Shown: positions 24,514 to 33,960, numbered from the stretch's first letter. The stretch is 64,000 nucleotides of DNA from Citrobacter farmeri (GCF_019048065.1 NZ_CP077291.1:2604001-2668000); one strand, 5' to 3'. The notes: generated from the sequence alone by a model not told the origin. Made by a program: numbers and translations.

Positions 24514-24649
24514 AGTTACACCTCTGTTTCCTTCAACGTCATGATAAGTACTTAGTATCTCATAGGCCATGTTTATTTTCAAAAGAACATGTCTGAATCA
24601 CAGATTTTCATGTCTTTTAACACAGAAACAGAGGTGGTGCTTATCGCTC

Positions 24650-25633
24650 TTATTTATTATTTAACGCTTCCGCCATTTCCCTCATCAATAATGCGTCGTC
24701 ATCTGTTAAGGTGATGGTTAGCGCTTCAACATTCTCGCGGACCTGCTCCGGTGCGGTCGCGCCACTGAGTATTGAAATTAAATCACTCTGTTTCAATATC
24801 CAGGCCAGCGCCAGCGTTGGCACAGAACAGTGATATTTGTCGCACAGTGGTCGCCACTGTTCCAGCATATCGATAACACGCAGCATATTCTCACGCTGGA
24901 ACCAGACTTTATTCGCCCTGGCACCGCCTGGGATGTAGTCACGCGTTATTGTGCCTGTGAGTAGTCCCTGCTCCAGCGGGGAGTAGACTTGTACCACGAT
25001 GCCATGCTCACGACAAAGCGGCAGCAATTCCGTTTCCAGCGCCCGATCCAGAATGCTGTACTTCGCTTGCACAATATCCAGCTCACCGTGTTTAAGGTAT
25101 TCGCGGATATGAGAGGCATCCACATTCGCGGCCCCAATTGAACGAATCTTCCCTTCGGCCTTTAGCTCATTAAGTACAGCGACAGTATCCGCAATTGGAG
25201 TAAAAAATGGCGGTACCGACTGCCAGTGGGTCATATAAATATCGATGCAATCAATCCCCAGACGTTGCAGGCTGGAGTCAACCTCTTCCCGGATAGACTC
25301 TGGTGAGAGATTTTTATACAACTGACGATCGCCGACTTTATTGAATAAGCTTCCTTCGCGCTCCCAGACAATACCGCACTTGGTCTCAACGACGATTTCT
25401 CTACGCGGTAACTGCTTCAGCGCCTGACCGACAATCACTTCGCTATTGCCAAAGTTGTATCCTGGCGCAGTATCAATCAGGTTGATGCCACAGCGATGCG
25501 CTTCAATAATGGTATCGATGCATGTCTGTAGATCGAGATCGCCATTCCACGCTGGTCCGCCGCCGATGGCCCATGTGCCCAGCCCCATTCTGGAGAGCGT
25601 AATCTCAGTGCTGCCTAAAGGTATCATTTTCAT
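24650..25633 (-). CDS. ydjG: Aldo-keto reductase YdjG
   Basis: The 327-residue NADPH-dependent aldo-keto reductase shows the (beta/alpha)8 family signatures: GTWAIGGGPAWNGD, GINLIDTAPGYNFGNSE with the catalytic Asp and Tyr, ETKCGI (Lys), and THWQS (His). The E. coli enzyme reduces methylglyoxal in vitro. Its place between ydjF and ydjH suggests it acts on an aldehyde intermediate of the same pathway. Confidence 0.91.
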   Translation of the reverse strand: MKMIPLGSTEITLSRMGLGTWAIGGGPAWNGDLDLQTCIDTIIEAHRCGINLIDTAPGYNFGNSEVIVGQALKQLPRREIVVETKCGIVWEREGSLFNKVGDRQLYKNLSPESIREEVDSSLQRLGIDCIDIYMTHWQSVPPFFTPIADTVAVLNELKAEGKIRSIGAANVDASHIREYLKHGELDIVQAKYSILDRALETELLPLCREHGIVVQVYSPLEQGLLTGTITRDYIPGGARANKVWFQRENMLRVIDMLEQWRPLCDKYHCSVPTLALAWILKQSDLISILSGATAPEQVRENVEALTITLTDDDALLMREMAEALNNK

Positions 25634-25642
25634 CTGCCGCTA

Positions 25643-26590
25643 TTATCCTTCGTATTCATCCAGGAGTTGTTCCACCAGCTTTCTGTTTTGCACACCCGTT
25701 GTTGCCCCTACGCTGAGGACCGATATCGCGGCTGTCGCGTTAGCAAACAGCGCGCATTCACGCAGCGTTTTTCCCTCAAGTAGAGCAGCGATAAATCCAG
25801 AGGCAAAATTATCACCGGCTCCGATCGTGTCGATGGCAGTAATTCCGGACACTGCAGGTACTTCCATTCTTATATCAGCACCTTTGATAAAGCAGCCTTT
25901 CTTACCGGTTTTAATCACCACCGTTTTTACACCGCACTGGAGAAAACGATCGGCAATTTCATCCAGCGTCTCTTTCCCGGTGAGCTTTTTTGCCTCATCA
26001 AAATTTGGAAACAAATAATCGACAAAACTCAACGCTTCCTGAATATCCTCCAGCATTTCATTGAGCCGGGGTTTGATCATGTCAGCGCAAATGATCAACT
26101 TCTGCGCCTTCGCCCGGACAAAAATTTCCGTTAATACTTTGCCATCCAGCAACGGGCTATTGAAAATACTTGCCAGCGAGAGCAGTTTGACCTGAGAAAA
26201 ACGTTCAAAATCGATATCGTTGATATTCAATTTCCACAAGCTGCCATTGCGATTGGTGACAAATGTTCGCTCACCATCCGCAGTAACCAGCCCCACGTTA
26301 ATCGAGGTATCAATTTCAGCGTCCAGTCTCAGGCTTTGAATATCAATATTCTCTTTGTAGCAGTGCTCAAGAATAAAATGACCTGCCGCATCATCCCCCA
26401 CGCGACTCATCAATGCCGTACGATGCCCAAGTCGGGAAATGATGGTAGCCTCATTGATGGCATCCCCTCCCGTGGTCATGGCGATTCGTTCTAAAGGGTA
26501 AGAATCTACATCAAAGATATTTTTACTAACCGGTTGCAAGGGAATATCGACGATTGCCGCACCGATGCAAAGCACTTCGATCTCGTCCAT
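25643..26590 (-). CDS. ydjH: PfkB-family sugar kinase YdjH
   Basis: The 315-residue carbohydrate kinase carries both PfkB motifs: an N-terminal GGDAINEATIISRLG segment and the C-terminal AIDTIGAGDNFASGFIAALL with the catalytic Asp and anion hole. The start at 26590 gives the E. coli length and lies 4 bp behind the ydjI stop. By cluster logic it phosphorylates the keto-sugar that the class II aldolase YdjI then splits; E. coli YdjH activity on higher-order keto-sugars has been proposed. Confidence 0.91.
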   Translation of the reverse strand: MDEIEVLCIGAAIVDIPLQPVSKNIFDVDSYPLERIAMTTGGDAINEATIISRLGHRTALMSRVGDDAAGHFILEHCYKENIDIQSLRLDAEIDTSINVGLVTADGERTFVTNRNGSLWKLNINDIDFERFSQVKLLSLASIFNSPLLDGKVLTEIFVRAKAQKLIICADMIKPRLNEMLEDIQEALSFVDYLFPNFDEAKKLTGKETLDEIADRFLQCGVKTVVIKTGKKGCFIKGADIRMEVPAVSGITAIDTIGAGDNFASGFIAALLEGKTLRECALFANATAAISVLSVGATTGVQNRKLVEQLLDEYEG

Positions 26591-26594
26591 ATCT

Positions 26595-27431
26595 TTATTC
26601 CGCTTTGCCGTCTGAACCAAATAGACTGATTTTTTCCAGCGCTCGCTCTTTAACCGCTCTGCGCACTTCGCGCTCCAGATGCAGGAACGGTTGATCCTGA
26701 TTCTCTTTTACCGCCACCATCGCCGCCTGGCACAATTCTGTATGAATATTGATCTTGGCAATACCGAGTGAAATGGCCGTTTTAATATCAGCATCGCTGA
26801 TACCCGAAGCCCCGTGCAGTACCAACGGCACAGAAACGGCCTGACGTACGCGTTCAACCACTTCGAAGTTCAGCTTTGGTTCGGAGGTATAGACACCATG
26901 CTGATTACCGATGGCGACAGCCAGTGAATCACAGCCGGTCCGTTCAACAAACTCCGCCGCCTGGCTGGGATCGGTATAATGGTATCCTGCCAGCGCCTCT
27001 TCATAGACCGTTTCATTCCCCACGTGACCCAGTTCGGCTTCAACCGGAATACCTAACGGATGAAAGAAATCAACAGCTTCTTTAGTCAGGCGGATATTTT
27101 CTTCAAAGTCAAAAGCGGAGGCGTCGCGCATTAACGAATTCATCCCGTGAGTCCAGGCATTATGGATAATCTCCATACTGCGCCCGTGATCCCAGTGGGT
27201 AATCACCGGCACCGACGCTTTTTTCGCCATCGAGACCATCATATGTGAAAAGTCTTCAAATGAGGTATTCCCCACAAACCCCGTACCAAAAGAGATAATT
27301 ACCGGTGACTTGGCCTCTTGTGCTGCATCAATTACGCCCATTAACATTTCCGCATTCCACACATTAAAGTGGGCTATTGCATAATGTTTATTTTGCGCGT
27401 CGTTTTCCCAATATTTAATATCTGCCAGCAT
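26595..27431 (-). CDS. ydjI: Class II fructose-bisphosphate aldolase-family protein YdjI
   Basis: The 278-residue zinc aldolase has the GatY/KbaY-type layout: YAIAHFNVWNAEML at the N-terminus, the zinc ligand segment VITHWDHGRSMEII, EAELGHVGN, and VLHGASGISDADIKTAISLG with the second zinc histidine and phosphate-binding loop. It is expected to cleave a ketose 1-phosphate or 1,6-bisphosphate into dihydroxyacetone phosphate and an aldehyde. ydjH follows after 4 bp; an ERIC repeat lies between it and ydjJ. Confidence 0.92.
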   Translation of the reverse strand: MLADIKYWENDAQNKHYAIAHFNVWNAEMLMGVIDAAQEAKSPVIISFGTGFVGNTSFEDFSHMMVSMAKKASVPVITHWDHGRSMEIIHNAWTHGMNSLMRDASAFDFEENIRLTKEAVDFFHPLGIPVEAELGHVGNETVYEEALAGYHYTDPSQAAEFVERTGCDSLAVAIGNQHGVYTSEPKLNFEVVERVRQAVSVPLVLHGASGISDADIKTAISLGIAKINIHTELCQAAMVAVKENQDQPFLHLEREVRRAVKERALEKISLFGSDGKAE

Positions 27432-27466
27432 TGCTATTTCTCCCGTTTAAATTAATTACGCTACTC

Positions 27467-27582
27467 GTCATACTTCAGGTTGCAGAGGTGTGGCTGCGTT
27501 ATCTCATCCCAGCTTCGTGGTTATGTAAGCTTCCGGGATTCACTTCCTTGCCGCCTTTCTGTAACTTGAATTATTTAGGACA
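27467..27582. repeat. ERIC (enterobacterial repetitive intergenic consensus) element
   Basis: The stretch starts GTCATACTTCAGGTTGCA and ends with CTGTAACTTGAATTATTTAGG. Its centre, ATGTAAGCTTCCGGGATTCAC, matches the classical ERIC core (ATGTAAGCTCCTGGGGATTC) with a small indel, and TTGCCGCCTTTCTG follows as in other ERIC copies. The ends are complementary (GTCATACTTCAGGTTGCA with the AATTATTTAG side), giving the typical long imperfect hairpin. It fills the gap between ydjJ and ydjI, and its edge supplies the ydjJ stop codon. Confidence 0.85.
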
Positions 27583-28618
27583 TAACTTTAATTACACCCT
27601 TAATAATGTCTTGTTTGTTATTTACCGACTCATCAAATGCGCGCTGAACCTCTTCATAGTCATAAATATGTGTCACCATCGATTTCACATCGAAACGACC
27701 AGATGAAATGGCCTCAATGGTGACCGGATAACGATTCGCGTAGCGGAAAACCGTCTGAATTGACACTTCACGGTTAATTTTGAGGAAATTAATTGCCGAG
27801 TCCCCTGGTACAGTACCAACAATCATGATTTTCCCGCCGCGCATCACCAGATACGGCGCCTGCTTAACCGTGATAGCGGAACCTGCAGTTTCAAAAACGA
27901 TGTCAGCCCCCATCTCCCCAGAAAACTGCTGACAGCATGCGACGGTATCCTCTTTTGCCCCATTGATTACGAAGGTCGCACCGAGCTGCTCAGCCATTGC
28001 CAGCCGTTTTTCCAGAACATCGACCACGGCGATGTCAGTGGCACCAAGGCATTTACAGGCCTGCAATGTCATCAGACCAATGCAACCCGCACCGAGAATG
28101 ACGATTTTTTTCCCAGGCTTAACATCCGCCAACATTGCCGCATGCATTCCGACGGCAGCAGGCTCAACCAACGCGCCCTCTATTGTGTCCATATTCTCCG
28201 GAAGCTTATAAGTAAAGCTCTCGGGGTGACACAGATAGTGCGTTAAGGCACCTCGATAGTTGGGCTGGGTCGCCATAAAATCGACGTCCGGACAGATGTT
28301 GTATTTACCTTCCAGGCAATAGCGACAATGCCCGCATGGGACGCCTGGCTCAATATTCACCCGATCGCCCGGCTTAAATTTACTGACACGGTTACCTACG
28401 GCCACCACCGTCCCGGCACACTCATGACCCAGTCCAATTTCCTGATTCGGATCTTTTGGCGGAATAAACGGCCCCGATTCAAAACCGTGAACATCAGAAC
28501 CGCAAATCCCGACATACTCGACCTTGATCAGCACTTCGTCATCTTTCGGCACCGGAATATCGGCGGCGATAATTTTCATCGTCCCCGGTGTTTCTAATAT
28601 CGCTTTAGAGTTTTGCAT
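27575..28618 (-). CDS. ydjJ: Zinc-dependent alcohol/polyol dehydrogenase YdjJ
   Basis: The 347-residue medium-chain dehydrogenase has the catalytic zinc ligands in YVGICGSDVHGFESG and GLGHECAGTVVAVG, the structural-zinc cysteine cluster CGHCRYCLEGKYNIC, and the NAD-binding ILGAGCIGLMTLQACK fold. It resembles sorbitol/threonine dehydrogenases. The ATG at 28618 is preferred to one 6 nt upstream because of AAAGGA spacing. The last residues (IKVMS) differ from the E. coli end (IKISD), where the ERIC element abuts the gene. Confidence 0.92.
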   Translation of the reverse strand: MQNSKAILETPGTMKIIAADIPVPKDDEVLIKVEYVGICGSDVHGFESGPFIPPKDPNQEIGLGHECAGTVVAVGNRVSKFKPGDRVNIEPGVPCGHCRYCLEGKYNICPDVDFMATQPNYRGALTHYLCHPESFTYKLPENMDTIEGALVEPAAVGMHAAMLADVKPGKKIVILGAGCIGLMTLQACKCLGATDIAVVDVLEKRLAMAEQLGATFVINGAKEDTVACCQQFSGEMGADIVFETAGSAITVKQAPYLVMRGGKIMIVGTVPGDSAINFLKINREVSIQTVFRYANRYPVTIEAISSGRFDVKSMVTHIYDYEEVQRAFDESVNNKQDIIKGVIKVMS

Positions 28619-28628
28619 TTTCATTCCT

Positions 28629-30008
28629 TTATTTATTAGTTACCGCATCAATACCCAGACTCTCAACCGAGACACCTTTGGTTTCTATTCCGATAGTGGC
28701 AATAGCAACTGCGACAATAATTGAGACGGCCCCCAGCAGGATGAAGACGCCTGTCACACCATAACCGTTAAGCAACACCGCAACGGCGTAAGGCGCAGCA
28801 ATCCCACTGATTCGACCGACGGCATTCGCCAGGCCCGATCCTCTAAGCTTCGCTTCCGTCGGCCAGATTTCCGGTACATAAACGGCTGAAGCGTAACAGA
28901 CATACATATAGACAAAGGTAATCAGGAAAAAACCAATTAAGGTAATCAACAACATGCTGGTTTGCAATGAATAGATATACCCGAGGACGGCAATCAATAT
29001 TAATAACCCCACGCCCATGGTTTTGCGGGGAATTTTATCCATTACCAACATGGCGATGAAAATACCAAACGGCGCGCCGAACATACTCATCGTATTTAAT
29101 ACAATGGAATCTTTCAGGTTGATCCCCTGAGTCATGAATATTGTCGGCAACCAGTTAATTAACGTGTATTGCACGACGTTCATGGCGATCAGCACGCAGG
29201 AGCCCAAAACAACGCGCTTCAGCAATACGCCGGTCAGCAATGCGGAATACGGTACTGAACGCGGCAGTTTGCCATCGTCTTCGATGACGACCGGTGGCAA
29301 CGGCTTGCCCGTTTGACGCATCACCCCTTCTTCAATCGCCCGCATGACCTTTTCCGCTTCCTGGTAGCGTCCGCGTGACTCCAGCCAGCGAGGAGATTCC
29401 GGGAACCAGCGCCAGGCTAGTGCAGTGGCAATAAGTGATAATGCGGCCGGGATTAACAACTGCACACGCCAGTTCCACTCTGCGCTAATCAACGGCGTGA
29501 GTCCCATCGCGATGAGTGAGCATAGTGGATACGACCAGTTACCGATAAACGAAACCCGACTCGACCAGGTGCCCCGGTTTCTTCCCGGCATATACTCCGT
29601 AAATCCGGCAAACAAAGTAACCAGCAGTGCCCCTAACCCGACGCCCATGACAAAACGGCAGGCAATAAGGAAATCCATATTTGGCGAAAATGCGCCTACC
29701 ACCATGGCTATAATATGAATCGCTTCATAGAGGATAAACGCATTCCTGCGTCCGGTTTTATCACCGATAATTCCACCAACCAGTGCGCCGAGGAACATCC
29801 CCGCCGTGGTAATCGCGGAAAAAGTCGCGGTTGTGGAATTATCAGTCCAGCCTAACTCTTTTAGCTGCGCGAGGATCAATCCACCGACGGCATTGCTCCA
29901 GCAGACAAGTAACCCAAAGGCAACCATCGCAAACATTGATGCGTGCCAGCGACAATCTGGCAGGCGGTCGAGCCTGGCACCGCAGTGTGGCTTTGTTATC
30001 TGTTCCAT
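28629..30008 (-). CDS. ydjK: MFS transporter YdjK
   Basis: The 459-residue protein is a 12-helix major-facilitator carrier closely related to YdjE, with GGIIGDKTGRRNAFILYEAI in loop 2-3, FPESPRWLESRGRYQEAEKV in the central loop and a C-terminal VYVPEIWPTEAKLRGSGLAN segment. It lies between the two dehydrogenases ydjJ and ydjL, so it is probably the importer of the sugar or polyol degraded by this cluster. Confidence 0.9.
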   Translation of the reverse strand: MEQITKPHCGARLDRLPDCRWHASMFAMVAFGLLVCWSNAVGGLILAQLKELGWTDNSTTATFSAITTAGMFLGALVGGIIGDKTGRRNAFILYEAIHIIAMVVGAFSPNMDFLIACRFVMGVGLGALLVTLFAGFTEYMPGRNRGTWSSRVSFIGNWSYPLCSLIAMGLTPLISAEWNWRVQLLIPAALSLIATALAWRWFPESPRWLESRGRYQEAEKVMRAIEEGVMRQTGKPLPPVVIEDDGKLPRSVPYSALLTGVLLKRVVLGSCVLIAMNVVQYTLINWLPTIFMTQGINLKDSIVLNTMSMFGAPFGIFIAMLVMDKIPRKTMGVGLLILIAVLGYIYSLQTSMLLITLIGFFLITFVYMYVCYASAVYVPEIWPTEAKLRGSGLANAVGRISGIAAPYAVAVLLNGYGVTGVFILLGAVSIIVAVAIATIGIETKGVSVESLGIDAVTNK

Positions 30009-30034
30009 TCGATAACGTTCCTTTAGCTGAAGGG

Positions 30035-31111
30035 TTATTCATCAAAGTCGTAGGTCATAATCACTTTGATCGCCGTCTTATCGACCATCGCGTCAAAGCC
30101 GTCGCGCCACTGTGACAGACCAATACGATGCGTAATCATCGGTTTGACCTGGATAGCGCCGCTGGCGAGCAAACGAATGGCATTACGCCAGGAGGTTGAA
30201 TCGTAGGCCATATGCCCGATAATGCTTTTATTCCACGCCGTGATGTCGTTAATGGAGAAATCGAGCGGCTTAAACCCCATACCAACGCGCACAACTTCAC
30301 CGTTAGGACGCAGCATTTCGATAGACTGCTTCAGGGCAATGTTGGCGCCGGAACACTCAATCACCAGGCCAAGATTGTCTCTACCGCAGATTTCCTGACA
30401 ACGTGCGACCAAATCTTCTGTGGAGCCGTTAACGACCGCCGTCGCGCCGAGTTCTTTAGCTACAGGGAAACGTACAGGAACATCCTCTTCCAGGCCGACC
30501 ATCACAATATTGACTGCGCCCATGATGCGGGCCATTTGTACGGAGAACAGACCCAACGGGCCCGTACCAATCACCACTACATCCTGACCTGGCAAGAATC
30601 TGGATTGTTGAGCAATAGATTTATAGGCGTTGCAGATGGGATCCAGTACCGCGGCCTCTTCATAATCAACGTTTTCCGGGATCTCCCACAGGGCATGGCG
30701 ATGAATTTTCAGGATTTCACCCGGCACCAGGCAATATTTCGAAAATCCCCCACCCCAGGTGTTATTATCCAACCCCAGATTCACTTTTTCTGTACAACAC
30801 AGAAAATCCCCCTGTTCACACGCCGGGCAAACGCCACAGACATGCCCACTGTTGTCTGAAACCACACGCTGACCAACCTTCCAGTCTTTAACCTTTTCCC
30901 CTACCTGCGTAATACAACCTGCAAACTCATGACCACGAATGGAATTAAATTGATCGGAACCGCTGTCGACGTTGTAATGCTTCATATCTGCACCGCAGAT
31001 TGCCGCCGCTTTGATTTCAATCACCACATCTTCAGGGCCGCATGTAGGTTGCGGAACATCAATCATCTTGTAGCCACCAAAGGCCTTACCAAATCTTGCC
31101 AGTGCTTTCAT
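30035..31111 (-). CDS. ydjL: Zinc-dependent dehydrogenase YdjL
   Basis: The 358-residue medium-chain dehydrogenase has AAAICGADMKHYN and IRGHEFAGCI for the catalytic zinc, the structural-zinc group CGVCPACEQGDFLCC, and VVIGTGPLGLFSVQMARIMG for NAD binding. The start at 31111 gives the E. coli length. It is the first gene of the ydjLKJ-IHG unit; no specific promoter was assigned in front of it. Confidence 0.91.
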   Translation of the reverse strand: MKALARFGKAFGGYKMIDVPQPTCGPEDVVIEIKAAAICGADMKHYNVDSGSDQFNSIRGHEFAGCITQVGEKVKDWKVGQRVVSDNSGHVCGVCPACEQGDFLCCTEKVNLGLDNNTWGGGFSKYCLVPGEILKIHRHALWEIPENVDYEEAAVLDPICNAYKSIAQQSRFLPGQDVVVIGTGPLGLFSVQMARIMGAVNIVMVGLEEDVPVRFPVAKELGATAVVNGSTEDLVARCQEICGRDNLGLVIECSGANIALKQSIEMLRPNGEVVRVGMGFKPLDFSINDITAWNKSIIGHMAYDSTSWRNAIRLLASGAIQVKPMITHRIGLSQWRDGFDAMVDKTAIKVIMTYDFDE

Positions 31112-31412
31112 TGCTTTTTCCTTTGTGTTTAGTTTTGCATCAATGTCCATCATACTTACCCACAAAATCTTTGAGGTCAACATTGAATCTTTAAAACACA
31201 GAATTTACTCTGCATTTCGCAACTCAGATCACAAATATGGAGAAATCCACCCAGAAGATAACCAGGTGCCGGGGACGCAGCGCCGGGAAAGATGGCGTGA
31301 ACGCCTTCGCAGTTTTCCCTCTGCAAAGATGCTAATTTGTTCAGGCTGTTTTTTCGCCACGCCATTTCCGTGGCGTGTTTGCTTTGTATTTTTAATGTCA
31401 AAGAGGATCGCT
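31112..31412. other. Divergent ydjL/chitinase intergenic region with a hairpin
   Basis: This 301-bp region separates divergent ydjL and the chitinase gene. A perfect 7-bp stem, CACGCCA with TGGCGTG around TTTCCG (31358-31377), ends 35 bp before the chitinase start, so it would lie in its 5' leader. AAAGAGGA precedes the ATG. No other gene is convincing here. Confidence 0.5.
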
Positions 31413-32666
31413 ATGAAACGTTTGCCCTTGTTGGCAGCATTACCCTTGCTTTGCGCGTCTGTCGCGTCCGCCAGTTCGATGATGTCCGTCGGCTACTTCA
31501 ACGGTGGCGGAGATGTCACCGCCGGACCGGGCGGCAATATCAACACCCTGGATGTCCGCCAGATTACCCACCTTAACTACTCATTCGGCCTGATTTACAA
31601 CGCTGAAAAAGATGAAACCAACGCCGCGCTAAAAGATCCGACCAGGCTTCATCAGATCTGGCTGTCGCCAAAAGTGGAGTCTGATCTCGCCCTGCTCCCG
31701 GTGCTGCGTAAACAGAATCCACAGCTGAAAGTCCTGTTTTCGGTCGGCGGCTGGGGGGCGCGCGGATTCTCGGGCGCAGCCGCAACGCCGGAAACCCGCG
31801 CCGTATTTATCCAGTCCGCGATGGAGATCATGCGGAAATACGACCTCGATGGTATCGATCTGGACTGGGAATACCCGGTCAACGGTGCCTGGGGACTGGT
31901 TGCCAGTCAGCCTGACGACCGCGAGAACTTCACGCTGCTGCTGAAAGAACTGCGTCAGGCGGTCGGCAGCCATAAACTGGTGACAATAGCCGTCGGGGCG
32001 AATGCGGAAAGCCCGAAAAGTTGGGTGGACGTGAAGGCGATTGCCCCTCTGCTCGACTATATCAATCTAATGACCTATGACATGGCCTACGGAACGCAGT
32101 ATTTCAACGCCAACCTGTATGACTCTAAGGACTGGCCAACCGTGGCTGTCGCCGATAAGTACAGCGTCGACGGTGTGGTCAACAACTACCTTGCCGCCGG
32201 ACTGAAGCCGCAGCAGATGAATCTGGGGATCGGGTTTTATGGTCGCGTTCCCAAACGTTCTGTAGAGCCGGGAATTGACTGGACGAAACCGGACGCACAA
32301 AAAAATCCGGTCACTCAGCCCTATTTTGGCGAACAGGAAATCGCGCTGTTTAAATCGCTGGGAGTCGATCTGACCAAAGATACCTACGTGAAGTACAACG
32401 ACATTGTCAAAACGTTCCTCAACGATCCGCAGAAGCGTTTTACCGAACACTGGGACGCCCAGGCGATGGTGCCGTGGCTGTCCGTTCAGTCGGCTGAGGG
32501 TAAGCCGCTATTTGCTCTTTCGTACGAAAATCCCCGCTCGGTGGCAATCAAAGCGGAATACATCAAGAAACGTGGCCTGGCAGGCGCCATGTTCTGGGAG
32601 TACGGCGCGGATAACAACAATCAGCTCGCGAGACAGCTGGCGGAATCTTTAGGTATTACGCACTAA
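31413..32666 (+). CDS. chiA: Secreted GH18 chitinase (endochitinase-type)
   Basis: The 417-residue protein hydrolyses beta-1,4-N-acetylglucosamine polymers by analogy with family 18 glycosidases. It has a Sec signal peptide (MKRLPLLAALPLLCASVASA), the SVGGWGARGFS loop and the catalytic motif YDLDGIDLDWEYP with the proton donor Glu153. MTYDMAYGTQYFNANLYDS supplies further active-site residues. No chitin-binding module is attached. Related single-domain chitinases occur in Salmonella and Citrobacter and can act on host glycans. E. coli K-12 has no gene at this position. The symbol follows the Salmonella name for related chitinases. Confidence 0.88.
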   Translation: MKRLPLLAALPLLCASVASASSMMSVGYFNGGGDVTAGPGGNINTLDVRQITHLNYSFGLIYNAEKDETNAALKDPTRLHQIWLSPKVESDLALLPVLRKQNPQLKVLFSVGGWGARGFSGAAATPETRAVFIQSAMEIMRKYDLDGIDLDWEYPVNGAWGLVASQPDDRENFTLLLKELRQAVGSHKLVTIAVGANAESPKSWVDVKAIAPLLDYINLMTYDMAYGTQYFNANLYDSKDWPTVAVADKYSVDGVVNNYLAAGLKPQQMNLGIGFYGRVPKRSVEPGIDWTKPDAQKNPVTQPYFGEQEIALFKSLGVDLTKDTYVKYNDIVKTFLNDPQKRFTEHWDAQAMVPWLSVQSAEGKPLFALSYENPRSVAIKAEYIKKRGLAGAMFWEYGADNNNQLARQLAESLGITH

Positions 32667-32831
32667 GCCGCGTCCATGACTGAAAATGCTCTGTGCGTTC
32701 GCATGGGGCATTTTTTTCGTAAGCGGTGGGATGAGGTGTGTTACGCGAAACGGGATCGGTTATGATGGTTACACGCCGTTGCGTCAGCGTTTGACGTCAC
32801 GTTTCATTTTCAACTGGAGGCATGGGATTGT

Positions 32832-33176
32832 ATGGCTTTTATCCCTAAAAATTACGCCCGTCTGGAAGTTGGCTACCGGGAAAAGGCGCTGAAACTCTTT
32901 CCGTGGGTCTGCGGCCGCTGTTCCCGCGAGTTTGTCTATTCAAATCTTCGCGAACTGACGGTACATCATATCGATCACGATCATTCCAATAACCCGGAAG
33001 ACGGCAGCAACTGGGAAATGTTGTGCCTGTACTGCCACGATCATGAGCATTCCAAATACACGGAAGCCGATCAGTATGGTTCCACGGTGGTGGCGGGTGA
33101 GGATGCGCAAAAGAGCGTCGGCGAAGCCACGTACAATCCTTTTGCCGATCTGAAAGCAATGCTGAATAAAAAATAA
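32832..33176 (+). CDS. yajD: HNH nuclease-family protein YajD
   Basis: This 114-residue protein has a compact HNH fold: VCGRCSREF and LCLYCHDHEHSKY form the zinc cysteine pairs, and LTVHHIDHDHSNNPEDGSNW is the HNH core. It is close to E. coli YajD over its whole length. GGAGG precedes the ATG. In E. coli yajD lies near tsx, far from gapA, so the gene is in a different location here. A nuclease role is inferred from the fold only. Confidence 0.88.
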   Translation: MAFIPKNYARLEVGYREKALKLFPWVCGRCSREFVYSNLRELTVHHIDHDHSNNPEDGSNWEMLCLYCHDHEHSKYTEADQYGSTVVAGEDAQKSVGEATYNPFADLKAMLNKK

Positions 33177-33229
33177 TCCGACGCGTTAGCCCGGCGGATC
33201 TACAAAATACCGGGCCTCACTGCGCGATA

Positions 33230-33505
33230 TCAGGATTTAAACGTCACAATCGGTTCTGGCGTAATGCCGAAATCGATCTTCAGTTGCTGTTTGCTCTTCA
33301 TCACCATCTGTCCGTTGGTATCGATCGTCATATGCTGAGCGTCAGTATTGTGGCGCGCCTGCCAGAGCATCACCAGTTGCAGACTGTTATCTTTTTGCTC
33401 CGGAGTGAGCGCCACGCCATCCGGCCATTTACCCAGTTCAACGGCGGTTGATAAGCGCTGATACACTTCCGGCGTCATGCTGTTAACTATCTCATCAAGA
33501 TTCAT
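33230..33505 (-). CDS. yeaC: DUF1315-family protein YeaC
   Basis: The 91-residue protein (MNLDEIVNSMTPEVYQRLST at its start) matches YeaC in length and sequence. It has no signal peptide or recognised catalytic motif. AGGAGGGG lies upstream of the ATG at 33505. It follows msrB on the same strand, 41 bp apart, as in E. coli. Function is unknown. Confidence 0.88.
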   Translation of the reverse strand: MNLDEIVNSMTPEVYQRLSTAVELGKWPDGVALTPEQKDNSLQLVMLWQARHNTDAQHMTIDTNGQMVMKSKQQLKIDFGITPEPIVTFKS

Positions 33506-33546
33506 GATAAGTCCCCTCCTATGGAATAATTTGCTGAATCGTTTTT

Positions 33547-33960
33547 TCAACCTTTAGTCTGATCGCCGTTTTCGTCGTCGGTGAAACTCAGAGACGCTGA
33601 ATTGACACAGTAACGTTCGCCAGTGGGTTGCGGCCCATCCGGGAAGACATGCCCCAGATGGGCATCGCAGTTTCCACAGCGAATTTCAATACGTTGCATG
33701 CCGTGTGAGAAGTCCTTGATGTAACGGATCGACTCTTCACTCACCGGCTCGTAGAAGCTGGGCCAGCCGCAACCGGAATCGTATTTAGACTGGGAGGTAA
33801 ATAGCGGCGCATCGCAGATCAAACAGTGATAGACGCCTTCACGCTTGTTATGCAGCAACTGCCCGGTAAAGGGGGGTTCTGTGCCGTGATTCTGCGTCAC
33901 ATAGAACTGCATTTCAGACAGGTTTTTTTTCAGATCTTCCGCAGAAGGTTTGTTCGCCAT
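33547..33960 (-). CDS. msrB: Methionine-R-sulfoxide reductase B
   Basis: MsrB reduces the R epimer of protein-bound methionine sulfoxide, using thioredoxin. The 137 residues equal the E. coli enzyme. The zinc-binding pairs CLICDAPLF and CGNCDAHLG are present, and the catalytic cysteine is in [13 protein letters not shown]. The start [14 protein letters not shown] at 33960 is chosen by homology. It is divergent from gapA. Confidence 0.96.
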   Translation of the reverse strand: MANKPSAEDLKKNLSEMQFYVTQNHGTEPPFTGQLLHNKREGVYHCLICDAPLFTSQSKYDSGCGWPSFYEPVSEESIRYIKDFSHGMQRIEIRCGNCDAHLGHVFPDGPQPTGERYCVNSASLSFTDDENGDQTKG

